Positions 1 to 9,488 of a stretch of 45,184 nt of DNA are shown here, piece after piece. Where the stretch lies: assembly GCA_019753175.1 (NCBI GenBank), contig JAIELK010000024.1, positions 1 to 45,184 on the forward strand, read 5' to 3'. Under the pieces are notes generated by a model that saw only the letters and a list, made by a program, of their open reading frames with translations, was not told where the DNA came from and ran no database searches. This stretch comes from Hyphomonadaceae bacterium. Its GTDB lineage: Bacteria; Pseudomonadota; Alphaproteobacteria; Caulobacterales; Aquidulcibacteraceae. The position numbers and the translations under genes are program-made. How positions within the stretch are numbered: position 1 is the stretch's first letter; each line of letters starts with the position of its first letter.

Positions 1-153
1 AACCGCATCTCCTGCGCTTTCGGCTTTGGATCCCGGAGCCTCCCGTGCTGGAGATGCGAACATCATACGACGGCTTTTGAGGTGTGGGATTGATGGCGGC
101 GCGAGCGTTGAAACGACGCGAGAAACGGCGGCGAAACCTGTTGTACAAACCCA

Positions 154-177
154 CCCCCTCCCCTTGAGGGGAGGGGG
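154..177. repeat. GC-rich inverted repeat, copy 1
   Basis: A perfect 10-bp stem, CCCCCTCCCC against GGGGAGGGGG, closes a TTGA loop. It belongs to a group of three related palindromes in this gene-free stretch. Short C-rich palindromes of this kind are common intergenic repeats in alphaproteobacterial genomes. There is no T-run after it, so it is not an obvious terminator. Confidence 0.8.
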
Positions 178-307
178 CAGGGGGCGGGGTGACGCGGCGG
201 CGTTGGCCTCAACAGCACAAACATCTGAACGAGCATCGTCCGTGAGCGAGAAGCACGGATCGCGCCGCACGCTCGGTGCTTGACGTTGAGCCTCACCCCA
301 CCCCTAC

Positions 308-330
308 CCCCTCCCCTCGAAGGGGAGGGG
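308..330. repeat. GC-rich inverted repeat, copy 2
   Basis: A perfect 10-bp stem, CCCCTCCCCT against AGGGGAGGGG, closes a CGA loop. It is preceded by CCTCACCCCACCCC, which resembles the lead-in of copy 3, so the repeated unit is longer than the palindrome itself. Confidence 0.8.
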
Positions 331-388
331 AGCGTTCGCTCTGTGGGCCGAGCGTCACTTGTACAACACTCACGCCGCCCCCTCACCC

Positions 389-418
389 TACCCTCTCCCC
401 CTCGCGGGGGAGAGGGTA
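389..418. repeat. GC-rich inverted repeat, copy 3
   Basis: A perfect 13-bp stem, TACCCTCTCCCCC against GGGGGAGAGGGTA, closes a TCGC loop. It is the longest of the three copies and has the same CCTCACCC lead-in as copy 2. Confidence 0.8.
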
Positions 419-462
419 TGCGCACCGTTGTCCACGGTTCCGCTCTTCGCCGGGAACGGACA

Positions 463-996
463 TCAAACGGGCGCGACGACACGCGCGTCGGCCTGAGGCC
501 GTCGCAGAATAAATATGGTGAGAAAAACAATCGCGAAGACGTGAGAGAAAACAGACGCCAATAGCGCACCTGGGGTCCCGATGGCGGAGCTTCTGTTCGC
601 GAACGCTCCCGCAAAGTCGAACTGGAGAAGCAATTGCGCCCCAGTGACCGACACTACGACTTGCAGCACGATCAGCGCGAACGCGGCGATTCTGGACTGC
701 GTAAAGAAGAGCCATAGCATACCGATCAGGAGCGCGGCAGCGTGTAGGTTCAACCCCATCATAGCGCCTGACCAAAACAGGCTGAGCGCAGCCACGTAAG
801 CCAGACTGCCACCTAAGACTGCCAGTGCAGGCACGGAAGCTTGTTTGCTCTGTGGAAAGCACGCGCGGAAAACGAAGTAAGCAACGGCCCACCACAGAGG
901 AAAAACAAGCACCCCGTTTCTGCTCAAGGCCAACAGGACCGGCGATAACAAAAGCAACAACATCAATGTTGCAGCTACGCGCATACCAGGTTTCAT
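463..996 (-). CDS. Small multi-pass membrane protein, unknown
   Basis: This is a 177-residue hydrophobic protein that I do not recognise. The chosen ATG starts MKPGMRVAATLML and is preceded by a G-rich stretch (GGGGGCGACT); longer readings upstream run into arginine-rich frame noise over the neighbouring gene. About five membrane segments are visible: near residues 7-25, 28-45, 53-75, 78-95 and 98-118, with another hydrophobic stretch near 145-165. The C-terminus (RRPQADARVV) is basic. No catalytic motif is evident. It lies 74 bases downstream of the hisN-like gene on the same strand, so the two could share a transcript. Function unknown; localisation in the inner membrane is inferred from hydrophobicity. 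Confidence 0.65.
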   Translation of the reverse strand: MKPGMRVAATLMLLLLLSPVLLALSRNGVLVFPLWWAVAYFVFRACFPQSKQASVPALAVLGGSLAYVAALSLFWSGAMMGLNLHAAALLIGMLWLFFTQSRIAAFALIVLQVVVSVTGAQLLLQFDFAGAFANRSSAIGTPGALLASVFSHVFAIVFLTIFILRRPQADARVVAPV

Positions 997-1070
997 AGTC
1001 GCCCCCGCATCCCCCAACTCTAGCTCAACCTCAACGAAAGCGAGAGTCCGGATCGGGCCAGCGGCAGACC

Positions 1071-1868
1071 TCACGCCAACACTGTCGCCACCGCATCCCT
1101 TACCCTTGCGTCCCCCCACGCCAGTACGCGCCCGCCGGCGCTGGCGTCGCCGCCGTCCCATGCGCACACGCCGCCGCCGGCGCCGGTGAGGATCGGGATC
1201 AGCGCGGCGATGTCGAACGGTTTCAGCCCGCTCTCGATCACGCAATCGATGTGGCCCGCCGCCAGCATGCAATAGGCGTAGCAATCGTAGCCGTAGCGCG
1301 TGAGCTTCGCGCGCTCACGCACGCGCGAAAAGGCCAGCGCTTCCTCGCCATGAAATAGGTACGGATCGGTGGTCGAGAGGACGGCGTCGCTCAAGGCTGC
1401 GCACGCGCGGGTGCGCAGCGGGCGGGTTTCGCCGCGGCTTGTACAGGTTGCGCCGACATCGTCGCCGTTCATCCAGCCGCGATAGCGCTCGTCGAGATAA
1501 GGCTGATCCATCACCCCGATGAGCGGGCGGCCATCGTGATAAAGCCCGATCAGCACGCCCCAGGTCGGCAGCCCGGCGATGAAGGCGCGGGTGCCGTCGA
1601 TCGGGTCGATGATCCACTGATAACCTTCGCTCGCCAGCACGCCGCCGAACTCTTCGCCCAACACCGAGTGATCGGGATGCTCGCGCTCGATCAGCGCGCG
1701 CATCGCGCGCTCGGCAGCCTCGTCGGCGTCGGTGACCGGATCGAAGCGCGCGCCGCCTTTGTGGTTCACGTTATGGTCGGCGCGGAAGTAGGGCAGGATC
1801 GCCGCGCGTGCGGCGTCGGCCAGCGTGTCGGCGAAGGCGAGCAGACGGGGCAGGTCGTGAGCAGGCAT
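1071..1868 (-). CDS. hisN: Inositol-monophosphatase-family phosphatase, probable histidinol-phosphatase
   Basis: Predicted Mg-dependent phosphomonoesterase of the IMPase fold, 265 residues, the usual length. Visible metal-site motifs are GEE at residues 71-73, DPIDGT at 88-93 and the C-terminal KPFDIAAL with Asp219. The combination WIIDPIDGTRAFI followed by PTWG is typical of the HisN branch, which removes phosphate from L-histidinol phosphate in histidine synthesis; other IMPases act on inositol phosphates or PAP. I start at MPAHDLPRLL because the upstream extension is proline-rich and lacks family similarity. It is divergent from the lipoprotein gene, with about 100 bases between the two starts. 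The fold is certain; the substrate is likely but not proven by sequence alone. Confidence 0.88.
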   Translation of the reverse strand: MPAHDLPRLLAFADTLADAARAAILPYFRADHNVNHKGGARFDPVTDADEAAERAMRALIEREHPDHSVLGEEFGGVLASEGYQWIIDPIDGTRAFIAGLPTWGVLIGLYHDGRPLIGVMDQPYLDERYRGWMNGDDVGATCTSRGETRPLRTRACAALSDAVLSTTDPYLFHGEEALAFSRVRERAKLTRYGYDCYAYCMLAAGHIDCVIESGLKPFDIAALIPILTGAGGGVCAWDGGDASAGGRVLAWGDARVRDAVATVLA

Positions 1869-1965
1869 TGGCCATCTATAGCGCGTCGGCGGCGGGGGAG
1901 ATGTTACTTTTGTTCCCAAAGCCATGAGCGCAGTGTCCCGCGTCCAGGTCTCGGGGAGGGGTCAC

Positions 1966-2589
1966 ATGCGCCACTTAACTTTGGCTGCGCTGGCGGCGAT
2001 CGCGGCGGCCTGCAGTCCGCCTTCGGGTGCGACTGGCGAGGCGGCGGCGCAGAATGCCGGCGGCGGCGAAGCCGCTTACATCGCGGGCTGCGTATCGGAG
2101 CTGACGGCGCAGAATCCGCAGGCGCGGCAGTGGGCGCCGGATGAGTGCAGGCAGCGATGGCAGCTGATCGTTGCCGCGGGCCCCTTGGCAGAGGCGATCC
2201 TCGCATCCGCGGCGGGAACACCGCCTTCCGGCAATCGGCTGGGCGCAGACATCAGCGTGCAGAGTGATCGCGCCGCGCGCACCGTGATGTTCTCCTGGCA
2301 AGCGACCGGGGCGTTGATTCCCTACGACGCCGCCGGCGCACTGCGCCAACGCGGCGCCGACGTCGCCATGATCGGCTGTTCGCAGCTGGGCGTTGGCGAG
2401 TTCAGCAAAGCGTATCAGGTGACGCCACGAACAGGCGCACCGTTCCAGATCTCCGTTTATGATCGCTCTGCGCCGATCGCCAATTCGGAGTCGTTCTACA
2501 ATGTCACGGTCAGCCTGAATGGCCAGGTGCAAACGCTCGCGCAACTTCGCACCGATGGCATGGAGTGGGCGGAGACGTGTCCATACTGA
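1966..2589 (+). CDS. Putative lipoprotein, unknown function
   Basis: A 207-residue protein with a short positively charged start (MRHLTLA), a hydrophobic stretch and a Cys after AAIAAA near residue 16, which fits a lipobox. It is therefore probably lipid-anchored in the periplasm. The start is set by the strong ribosome site GGGGAGGGG just upstream. An Ala/Gly-rich linker follows, then a domain with two Cys pairs (GCVSELTAQ, DECRQRW) and a C-terminal domain ending WAETCPY. I do not recognise the family. The gene is convergent with the XRE regulator, and a hairpin terminator lies between them. Confidence 0.7.
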   Translation: MRHLTLAALAAIAAACSPPSGATGEAAAQNAGGGEAAYIAGCVSELTAQNPQARQWAPDECRQRWQLIVAAGPLAEAILASAAGTPPSGNRLGADISVQSDRAARTVMFSWQATGALIPYDAAGALRQRGADVAMIGCSQLGVGEFSKAYQVTPRTGAPFQISVYDRSAPIANSESFYNVTVSLNGQVQTLAQLRTDGMEWAETCPY

Positions 2590-2599
2590 GCACACATGA

Positions 2600-2631
2600 A
2601 AACGGGCCCGCCATCGCAGGCGAGCCCGTTT
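2600..2631. terminator. Bidirectional hairpin terminator between convergent genes
   Basis: AAACGGGC pairs with GCCCGTTT, and an inner CGCC/GGCG extends the stem around an ATCGCA loop. The A/T ends give a short U-tract on either strand (GTTTCCTT on plus). It sits 11 bases after the lipoprotein stop and before the end of the convergent XRE gene. Confidence 0.7.
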
Positions 2632-2668
2632 CCTTCCCCCAAGCACCGACCACGTACGTTGCGTGGGA

Positions 2669-3070
2669 TTACGCCGCGTCGGTGGATTCGTCTTGCAGCG
2701 CCTTGGCGAGGTCCAACAGGCGGCGGCGCGGGCGCTCACCGAGCTTGTAATAAGCACGGATCAGCTCCAGCGTTTCCTTCTGGCTGAGCACGTCGGCGGC
2801 GATCAGATCGCGATCGTTGGCCGGCGCGCCGGGCGCGGCAGGCGTCATCGTCTGCTGCAGGCCCTCAAAGAAATAGTTGACCGGCACGTTGAGCGCGACC
2901 GCGAGTTCGTAGAGACGACTGGCGGTGACGCGATTTGCGCCGCATTCGTATTTCTGAATTTGCTGGAAGCGGATGCCAATGGACTCGGCCAATTGTTGCT
3001 GGGTGAGGCCCAGGAGCCGGCGGCGACGGCGAAGCCGCTTGCCGACATGGAGATCAGTGGCGTTAGCCAT
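2669..3070 (-). CDS. XRE-family transcriptional regulator, PraR-like
   Basis: A 133-residue DNA-binding protein. An arginine-rich start (GKRLRRRRRLLG) leads into a canonical helix-turn-helix near residues 12-66: LTQQQLAESIGIRFQQIQKYECGANRVTASRLYELAVALNVPVNYFF. The C-terminal half is helical and ends in ERPRRRLLDLAKAL. This architecture matches the alphaproteobacterial group that includes rhizobial PraR, regulators of biofilm and surface traits; that assignment is from remembered family pattern, so no symbol is given. The gene is divergent from the secreted phosphatase gene, with a 264-base shared promoter region. Confidence 0.88.
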   Translation of the reverse strand: MANATDLHVGKRLRRRRRLLGLTQQQLAESIGIRFQQIQKYECGANRVTASRLYELAVALNVPVNYFFEGLQQTMTPAAPGAPANDRDLIAADVLSQKETLELIRAYYKLGERPRRRLLDLAKALQDESTDAA

Positions 3071-3334
3071 GTGAAGCGCCCTTGTTCGCGGCGGCTCCCC
3101 CGTGGGCCCGCCTCATGTTGCGAAAGGGGAAGAGCACGTCGCGTGCCACGCGCCGTGCGTGCGAAACGCTACAGAGACGGCCGCTTTCAAGCGCCGAGAC
3201 GGTGGCAGAGGCGCAATTTGCACCGAAATGGCACGCTCAATCGCGCCCCCAGCCAGATTATGCTTTACGCGCCGCGGTTCGCCGGCGTTGCGGTTGCCGC
3301 TCATGCCGTGTAAGCGCGAGAGGGGAGGCTTCTC

Positions 3335-4351
3335 ATGCGCGCATGCATCGCATTGTTGGTCGTCATGCTGGCATGGGCGGCGCCCGTTCGCGCCGACGTC
3401 GCTGAGCGCGAACCGCGATACTTAATCCTCGTCACCATAGACGGTTTCCGTTGGGAGGAGCTGTTCCGCGGCGCCGACCCCGATCTGGTCGCCGACGATC
3501 GCTATCGCGCGCGCTATGTGGATGTTGCGGACCGCGCCGCCGCTTTGACGCCGTTCTTGCGTTCGTTTGAGCAAGCAGGCGTTCTTATCGGTAACCGCGA
3601 TCAGGGATCGTGTGCGCGCGTTAGCAATGATTATTGGTTCTCCTATCCGGGCTACGCCGAAATGCTCGCGGGGAGGCCCAACCCGCGCGTGCGCTACAAC
3701 GCTGCCGTGCCAAACGACGACATCACAGTGCTGGAGCGTCTGCAGCGGCACGGGCTGTCGGTTGGAGTGTTCGCCGAGTGGGACGTGATGGGCGCGATCC
3801 TTAACGTCAAGCGCAGCGCCATTTCGGTTGTCGTTCCGCCGGACCCAGACGCTCCGCACGATCCGCAGGTGATCGAAGCAACGCGTTCCGTGCTCAACGA
3901 CCCGCCGCGCGTGCTCTACCTGGCGCTGGGCGATACCGACAATCGCGCGCACGAAGGCCAATATGAGGCCTATCTTGCGGCTGCAAGCGAAGCGGATACG
4001 TTCCTACGCGAGGTGTGGGACGCCTATCAGACCAATCCACGCACTGCTGGACGCACCACGATGATCGTCACCAGTGATCACGGTCGCGGCGCTGCCGAAG
4101 ACAACCGCTGGACCGGCCATGGCAGCGGCCGCTGGCGGCGCATTATCGTCCCGGGGTTACGCCATGAGGGCTCGGATGCGATCTTCATCGCCGCGCGCGG
4201 ACCCGATATTGTCGGAACCGCGAGCCACACGATGGAGACTTGCGCGACCTTGGCGCAAGTCGCGGCGACGATGTTGCGGAGCGTGCACCTGCACGATGAA
4301 CTCGCGCAGCCTGACATGGCGCCGGCGCTCAACGTGTTTGCGGAAGAGTGA
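3335..4351 (+). CDS. Secreted alkaline-phosphatase-superfamily phosphodiesterase/phosphatase
   Basis: A 338-residue exported hydrolase. The first 20 residues form a signal peptide (MRACIALLVVMLAWAAPVRA). Metal and active-site residues of the superfamily can be followed in order: Asp36 in TIDGFRW, a Ser nucleophile candidate at 103 in FSYPGYAEML, Asp and His in GDTDNRAHEG, Asp-His in TSDHGRG and His in TGHGS. This ordering is that of two-zinc nucleotide pyrophosphatase/phosphodiesterases and related sulfatase-like enzymes. A good ribosome site (GAGAGGGGAGG) precedes the ATG. Substrate cannot be named; organophosphate or nucleotide esters in the periplasm are likely. Confidence 0.85.
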   Translation: MRACIALLVVMLAWAAPVRADVAEREPRYLILVTIDGFRWEELFRGADPDLVADDRYRARYVDVADRAAALTPFLRSFEQAGVLIGNRDQGSCARVSNDYWFSYPGYAEMLAGRPNPRVRYNAAVPNDDITVLERLQRHGLSVGVFAEWDVMGAILNVKRSAISVVVPPDPDAPHDPQVIEATRSVLNDPPRVLYLALGDTDNRAHEGQYEAYLAAASEADTFLREVWDAYQTNPRTAGRTTMIVTSDHGRGAAEDNRWTGHGSGRWRRIIVPGLRHEGSDAIFIAARGPDIVGTASHTMETCATLAQVAATMLRSVHLHDELAQPDMAPALNVFAEE

Positions 4352-4395
4352 TTCCTTGCGACCACCCATCGCCGGATTTGCCGAAGGCGAATTCC

Positions 4396-4432
4396 GGGGT
4401 CCATAAGCGCAGCCTTCGTGTTTATGGGCCCC
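4396..4432. terminator. Possible hairpin terminator between convergent genes
   Basis: GGGGTCCATAA can pair with TTATGGGCCCC (one G-T wobble) around a 15-base loop, between the 3' ends of the secreted phosphatase and typA. There is no clear U-tract, so terminator function is inferred from position. Confidence 0.35.
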
Positions 4433-4506
4433 CGGGCCCGTCGCTTCGCGCCGTCCCAGGGGATAGGTGAAGTCCCCCCGTTTCGCTTCACGCATCGTCG
4501 CGCGGA

Positions 4507-6348
<1,842 letters not shown>

Positions 6349-6548
6349 GTGGAAAACGTCCGAGGGAGGAGGGGCGGCTGGGTAATGCCTGCACGCGTGC
6401 GTGTGCACAACCGCACACGCTCAGAAAACCCGTTCCGCAGCCATGCCGGCCGGGATGTGAGCATACGCAATATTACATGGGGCGCAGGAAATATCTCAAT
6501 AATACAACAGTGTAGCGACACATTCACAAACCTGACGGCAGATTCACC

Positions 6549-6576
6549 TTGCCTAATGCTGCGCTGCAAACTAAAT
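6549..6576 (+). promoter_or_regulatory. Possible promoter for the hairpin-rich transcript
   Basis: TTGCCT at 6549-6554 and CTAAAT at 6571-6576 are spaced by 16 bases in an AT-richer pocket of a very GC-rich region. A transcript from here would start at about 6583, directly before the first of three hairpins. The -10 match is imperfect. Confidence 0.3.
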
Positions 6577-6582
6577 TTCAAT

Positions 6583-6673
6583 CGTTGCGGCGTTTCGCGA
6601 CGCCGCACCCGCCCTATCGGGCGTTTCCTCCCTAATGACCTTCGCCGCGGGGCCCCAAGCCCCGCGGCTTTTT
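6583..6673 (+). ncRNA. Candidate structured small RNA or leader
   Basis: Three hairpins lie end to end. The first pairs TGCGGCGT with ACGCCGCA (6586-6607, TTCGCG loop). The second pairs CGCCC with GGGCG (6610-6623). The third is a perfect 9-bp stem GCCGCGGGG/CCCCGCGGC followed by TTTTT. The result would be a transcript of about 90 bases ending 42 bases before the ketosynthase start. It could be a free-standing small RNA or a terminated leader controlling the operon behind it. It does not resemble SRP RNA, 6S RNA or tmRNA as I know them. Confidence 0.4.
6644..6673 (+). terminator. Strong Rho-independent terminator upstream of the ketosynthase operon
   Basis: A perfect 9-bp GC stem (GCCGCGGGG/CCCCGCGGC) with a 7-base loop is followed directly by five T residues on the plus strand. 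No plus-strand protein gene ends nearby, so it terminates either a small RNA or an attenuated leader. Confidence 0.75.
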
Positions 6674-6715
6674 CTTGCCGCAGTTCGGCCCTGCGAACTG
6701 GTGTAAGCCGTAGGC

Positions 6716-7846
6716 ATGCAGCGTTTGGCGCAGGCGTACATCACGGGCGTTGGGGCATTTCTACCAGGCGCGCCCGTAACGAATGACCGTATCGAGGATC
6801 ATCTGGGCCGCATCGCCGGCCGGGATTCTCTGTTCGGCAAGAAGGCGCTGCGCTGGAACGGCGTCGAAAGCCGGCACTATTCAATGGCCCCGGACGGTGG
6901 TGTCTCCCACACCAACGCACAGATGTGCGCGCTGGCGCTGAGCCAAGCGCTCGAACGAGCTGGGCTCGGCGTTGGCGATCTCGGTATGCTCGCGGCCGCG
7001 ACCACGCAGGGCGACTATTTCGTTCCAGGACACGCCGCCGCTGTGCACGCCGAGCTTCGCGCGCCGCCCTTGGAGATCGCGAGCTTTCAGTCGGTGTGCG
7101 GTTCGTCGCTGATGGCGGCGAAAGCCGCGTGGAACAGCGTACGCACCGGCGAGCATCGCGTCGCCGCCGCGTGCGCTGGCGAGTTCTCGTCGCGTTTCTT
7201 TAGACCATCCTTCTATGAGGGCACGACGCTGGTGGACGAGAAGGGACGCTTGCGGCCTGAAGCCGATTTCCTGCGGTTTACCCTGTCGGACGGCGCCGGC
7301 GCCATCGCGATCGAGGACAAACCGCGCCCGGGCGCGCTGAAAATCGACTTCATCGACATCGTATCGCTCGCCAACCGCTTCGATCCATGCATGTGGGCGG
7401 GTGCGGCGATCGAAACCCGCGCCGACATGATGACGAGCTGGGCGCATGTCGGCCCGCGGGCCGCGCATCACGCGGGCGCCATCGCGTTGCTGCAGGACTT
7501 CGAATTGCTGAAACGCGTTATCCGCGCCTGGATCGGCGTCTACCTGCAGAAGGTCGACGAAGGCCGCATCGTGCCGTCCGAAATCGATCATTGCCTGGTG
7601 CATTACTCGGCAAAGTCGTTGCGCGCCGAAATCGTGTCGCTGCTTGAGGACACCGCCGGCATGGTGCCGGAAGCGAAGTGGTTTTCGGTGCTGCGCGAGA
7701 AGGGTAATGTCGGCTCGGCCTCGATCTGGCTGATGCTGGAGGGTTTGGTGCAAAGCGGGCGCATCAAGAGCGGCGAAAAACTGCTTTGCGTGGTGCCCGA
7801 AAGCGGACGCGCGCTGGTCGGCTTCATGGTGCTGGAGGCGGTATGA
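6716..7846 (+). CDS. KAS III-type ketosynthase, DarB-like
   Basis: A 376-residue thiolase-fold condensing enzyme with an intact KAS III triad: Cys128 in SVCGSS, His296 in VHYSAKS and Asn331 in GNVGSAS. Such enzymes join an acyl-CoA or acyl-ACP to a second acyl unit by decarboxylative or non-decarboxylative Claisen condensation. The N-terminal pattern FLPGAPVTNDRIEDHLG, NGVESRHYS and SHTNAQM differs from housekeeping FabH and recalls the DarB group of dialkylresorcinol/aryl-polyene clusters; that is recall, not a search result. It is the first gene of a three-gene operon whose members overlap by 4 bases. A ribosome site is weak (GTAAGCC). It is not FabH: plsX and the other fab genes are absent. 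Confidence 0.8.
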   Translation: MQRLAQAYITGVGAFLPGAPVTNDRIEDHLGRIAGRDSLFGKKALRWNGVESRHYSMAPDGGVSHTNAQMCALALSQALERAGLGVGDLGMLAAATTQGDYFVPGHAAAVHAELRAPPLEIASFQSVCGSSLMAAKAAWNSVRTGEHRVAAACAGEFSSRFFRPSFYEGTTLVDEKGRLRPEADFLRFTLSDGAGAIAIEDKPRPGALKIDFIDIVSLANRFDPCMWAGAAIETRADMMTSWAHVGPRAAHHAGAIALLQDFELLKRVIRAWIGVYLQKVDEGRIVPSEIDHCLVHYSAKSLRAEIVSLLEDTAGMVPEAKWFSVLREKGNVGSASIWLMLEGLVQSGRIKSGEKLLCVVPESGRALVGFMVLEAV

Positions 7847-8508
7847 GCGAAGCGGTTGCCGACGTGCTGCGCAAACTCACGGTGGTGTTCACTGAGTTCG
7901 AGGGCCGCCTCGAGCAGACGCCGTTGATCCGCAAGCTCACGCGCGGGCGTTTTGAACTTGCGGACTACCAAGCGTTCTTGGTGCAATTGCGCCAGCAGGT
8001 GAAGGATGGCGCGTTATGGATGTCGCGCGCGGCGTCGAACATCGACGAAGCGCACATGGAGTTGCGTTCGACGCTGATGCGTCACGCCGTCACCGAGCAT
8101 CGCGACTTTCGCTTGCTTGAAGCCGATTACGTCGCAACCGGCGGCGATGTGAACCTCATCCGCTCGGGGGAGAAGAACATTGGATCGGAAGCGCTGTCGG
8201 CATGGATGTTCCATGAGGCGAGCGGACCCAATCCGTTCGGGCTTTTAGGCGCGATGTGGATCATCGAAGGATTGGGCTCGATCAAGGCGCAGGAATGGGG
8301 CCGCAAGGTCAAGGAGACGTTGGCGTTGCCGGACGAGGCGGTGCGCTTCTTGCTGTATCACGGCGAAAACGACGCCGAACACATCGAAGAGTTCAAGGCC
8401 ATGCTGGCGATGGTGCTGCCGGACGAATCCGTGGCGCGGCGCATCGTCAAGACCGCGCAGGTGACGGCGCGGCTCTATGCGCTGCAGATCGAGGAGATCG
8501 TGGCGTGA
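7843..8508 (+). CDS. Haem-oxygenase-like diiron oxidase (HDO/TENA-like) candidate
   Basis: A 221-residue all-helical protein with the spacing of ligands seen in haem-oxygenase-like metal oxidases: Glu73, His81 and Glu85-His86 in MELRSTLMRHAVTEH, Glu142 in IIEGLG, and His173, Asp177, His180 in HGENDAEH. Family members such as UndA and SznF use a diiron centre and O2 to cleave or hydroxylate acyl or amino-acid substrates; others are TENA-like hydrolases. The ATG overlaps the ketosynthase stop (ATGA), implying coupled translation and a shared pathway. A role in oxidising a fatty acyl product of the ketosynthase is inference. Confidence 0.7.
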   Translation: MSEAVADVLRKLTVVFTEFEGRLEQTPLIRKLTRGRFELADYQAFLVQLRQQVKDGALWMSRAASNIDEAHMELRSTLMRHAVTEHRDFRLLEADYVATGGDVNLIRSGEKNIGSEALSAWMFHEASGPNPFGLLGAMWIIEGLGSIKAQEWGRKVKETLALPDEAVRFLLYHGENDAEHIEEFKAMLAMVLPDESVARRIVKTAQVTARLYALQIEEIVA

Positions 8509-9419
8509 CGCTCACGTCGCTCGATCCGGCGCGGTATGATCCGAAGGATCCTGATCCGTGGCTGGCGCTCGCGCTTGATCAGAGCTTGCCGATCGACCCC
8601 GAGGCAAAAGCGGCCTTATTGCGCGGGTCAGCCTCGTGGTCGCGACGCTGGATGTTCAACATCATCCGCCCGTTCGTGTTCGTGTGGTTCGTGCTGGTGA
8701 AGATCCTGCGCGGGATTTCGCCGCGCTTTCCCAACCTCAATGGCCTGTTGCACCGGACTATTCATTGGGGTTTGCGCAGCTTTGGATCGCCCGATGCGAA
8801 TTTCCTGATCCTGCGCCACTTCCACATCGGCACGGAATTACTGGCGTTCATGAAGGCCAATGCCGGGCCAGTGACGATCGAGACCGTGCCGCTGCGCCCG
8901 CGCACGCTCAAAGATTTGGAAGATAATGTCTTCCTGCAGCACGACCTCAACATCTTCAACTTCATCATTCAGCTCAACACCAGTCTGCGCGAGCAGGGGC
9001 GCGACCTGATGCCGGTGGAACGGCCGGACTTCTCGATGATCACCGATGGGCCGTTCGACATCCCGCCAACCAAGAAGGGATGGCTCAATTTCATCGATGT
9101 GCAGACCGCGGTGGAGGTTTACACGCCGCTCTACGCCCTGCTGCTGCCGCGATCGGATTTCATTCGCGCGTCGAACTCGCTGCAATTGGACGAACCGGTG
9201 GCGATATACATCGGGAAAATCCTCGGCACCGATTATCATCTCTCCTTTATCAAGAACGGACATCCGCTGGTGCCGCTCTCGACCTTGCAGGCGGGCTTCC
9301 GGCTGATGATGCACGGGCTCGATTGCGAGGCGCTGCACGGCTGGCTGCGGGTGCTGAAGCGCCGCCAAGCGCAAGGCCTGCCGCTCGATCCGCGCAACCC
9401 CACCGCCAGCGCCGCCTAA
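8505..9419 (+). CDS. Unrecognised 304-residue protein, third gene of ketosynthase operon
   Basis: I do not recognise this family. It starts at GTG overlapping the previous stop (GTGA), so it is almost certainly part of the same translational unit. One hydrophobic helix is visible at about residues 51-69 (FNIIRPFVFVWFVLVKIL), followed by a basic patch. Polar residues that could form a site cluster in RHFHIGTE (His105, His107, Glu111) and LQHDLNIF (His146, Asp147), and there is a run NFIDVQTAVEVYTPLYALLLP. The composition suggests a mostly helical, membrane-associated protein. It may carry or modify a hydrophobic product of the ketosynthase/oxidase pair; that is a guess from position. Confidence 0.7.
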   Translation: MTLTSLDPARYDPKDPDPWLALALDQSLPIDPEAKAALLRGSASWSRRWMFNIIRPFVFVWFVLVKILRGISPRFPNLNGLLHRTIHWGLRSFGSPDANFLILRHFHIGTELLAFMKANAGPVTIETVPLRPRTLKDLEDNVFLQHDLNIFNFIIQLNTSLREQGRDLMPVERPDFSMITDGPFDIPPTKKGWLNFIDVQTAVEVYTPLYALLLPRSDFIRASNSLQLDEPVAIYIGKILGTDYHLSFIKNGHPLVPLSTLQAGFRLMMHGLDCEALHGWLRVLKRRQAQGLPLDPRNPTASAA

Positions 9420-9488
9420 GCTTTTTTGCGCTTGGCGCCGCGCGCGCGTGCGCTAGCTTGGTGTCCGGGCTGAGTTCGGAGCCGCGAC

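Larger units (their letters stand above)
1..462. other. Gene-free stretch with hairpin repeats
   Basis: I see no credible gene here. Open frames exist on both strands, but they are proline/arginine-rich readings of GC-rich repeats with no recognisable domain. The stretch holds three C-rich/G-rich inverted repeats, listed separately, and two copies of the palindrome TTGTACAA at 141-148 and 359-366. It lies downstream of the minus-strand membrane protein that follows, so it may include that gene's 3' end and the junction to a neighbour outside the window. Confidence 0.6.
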
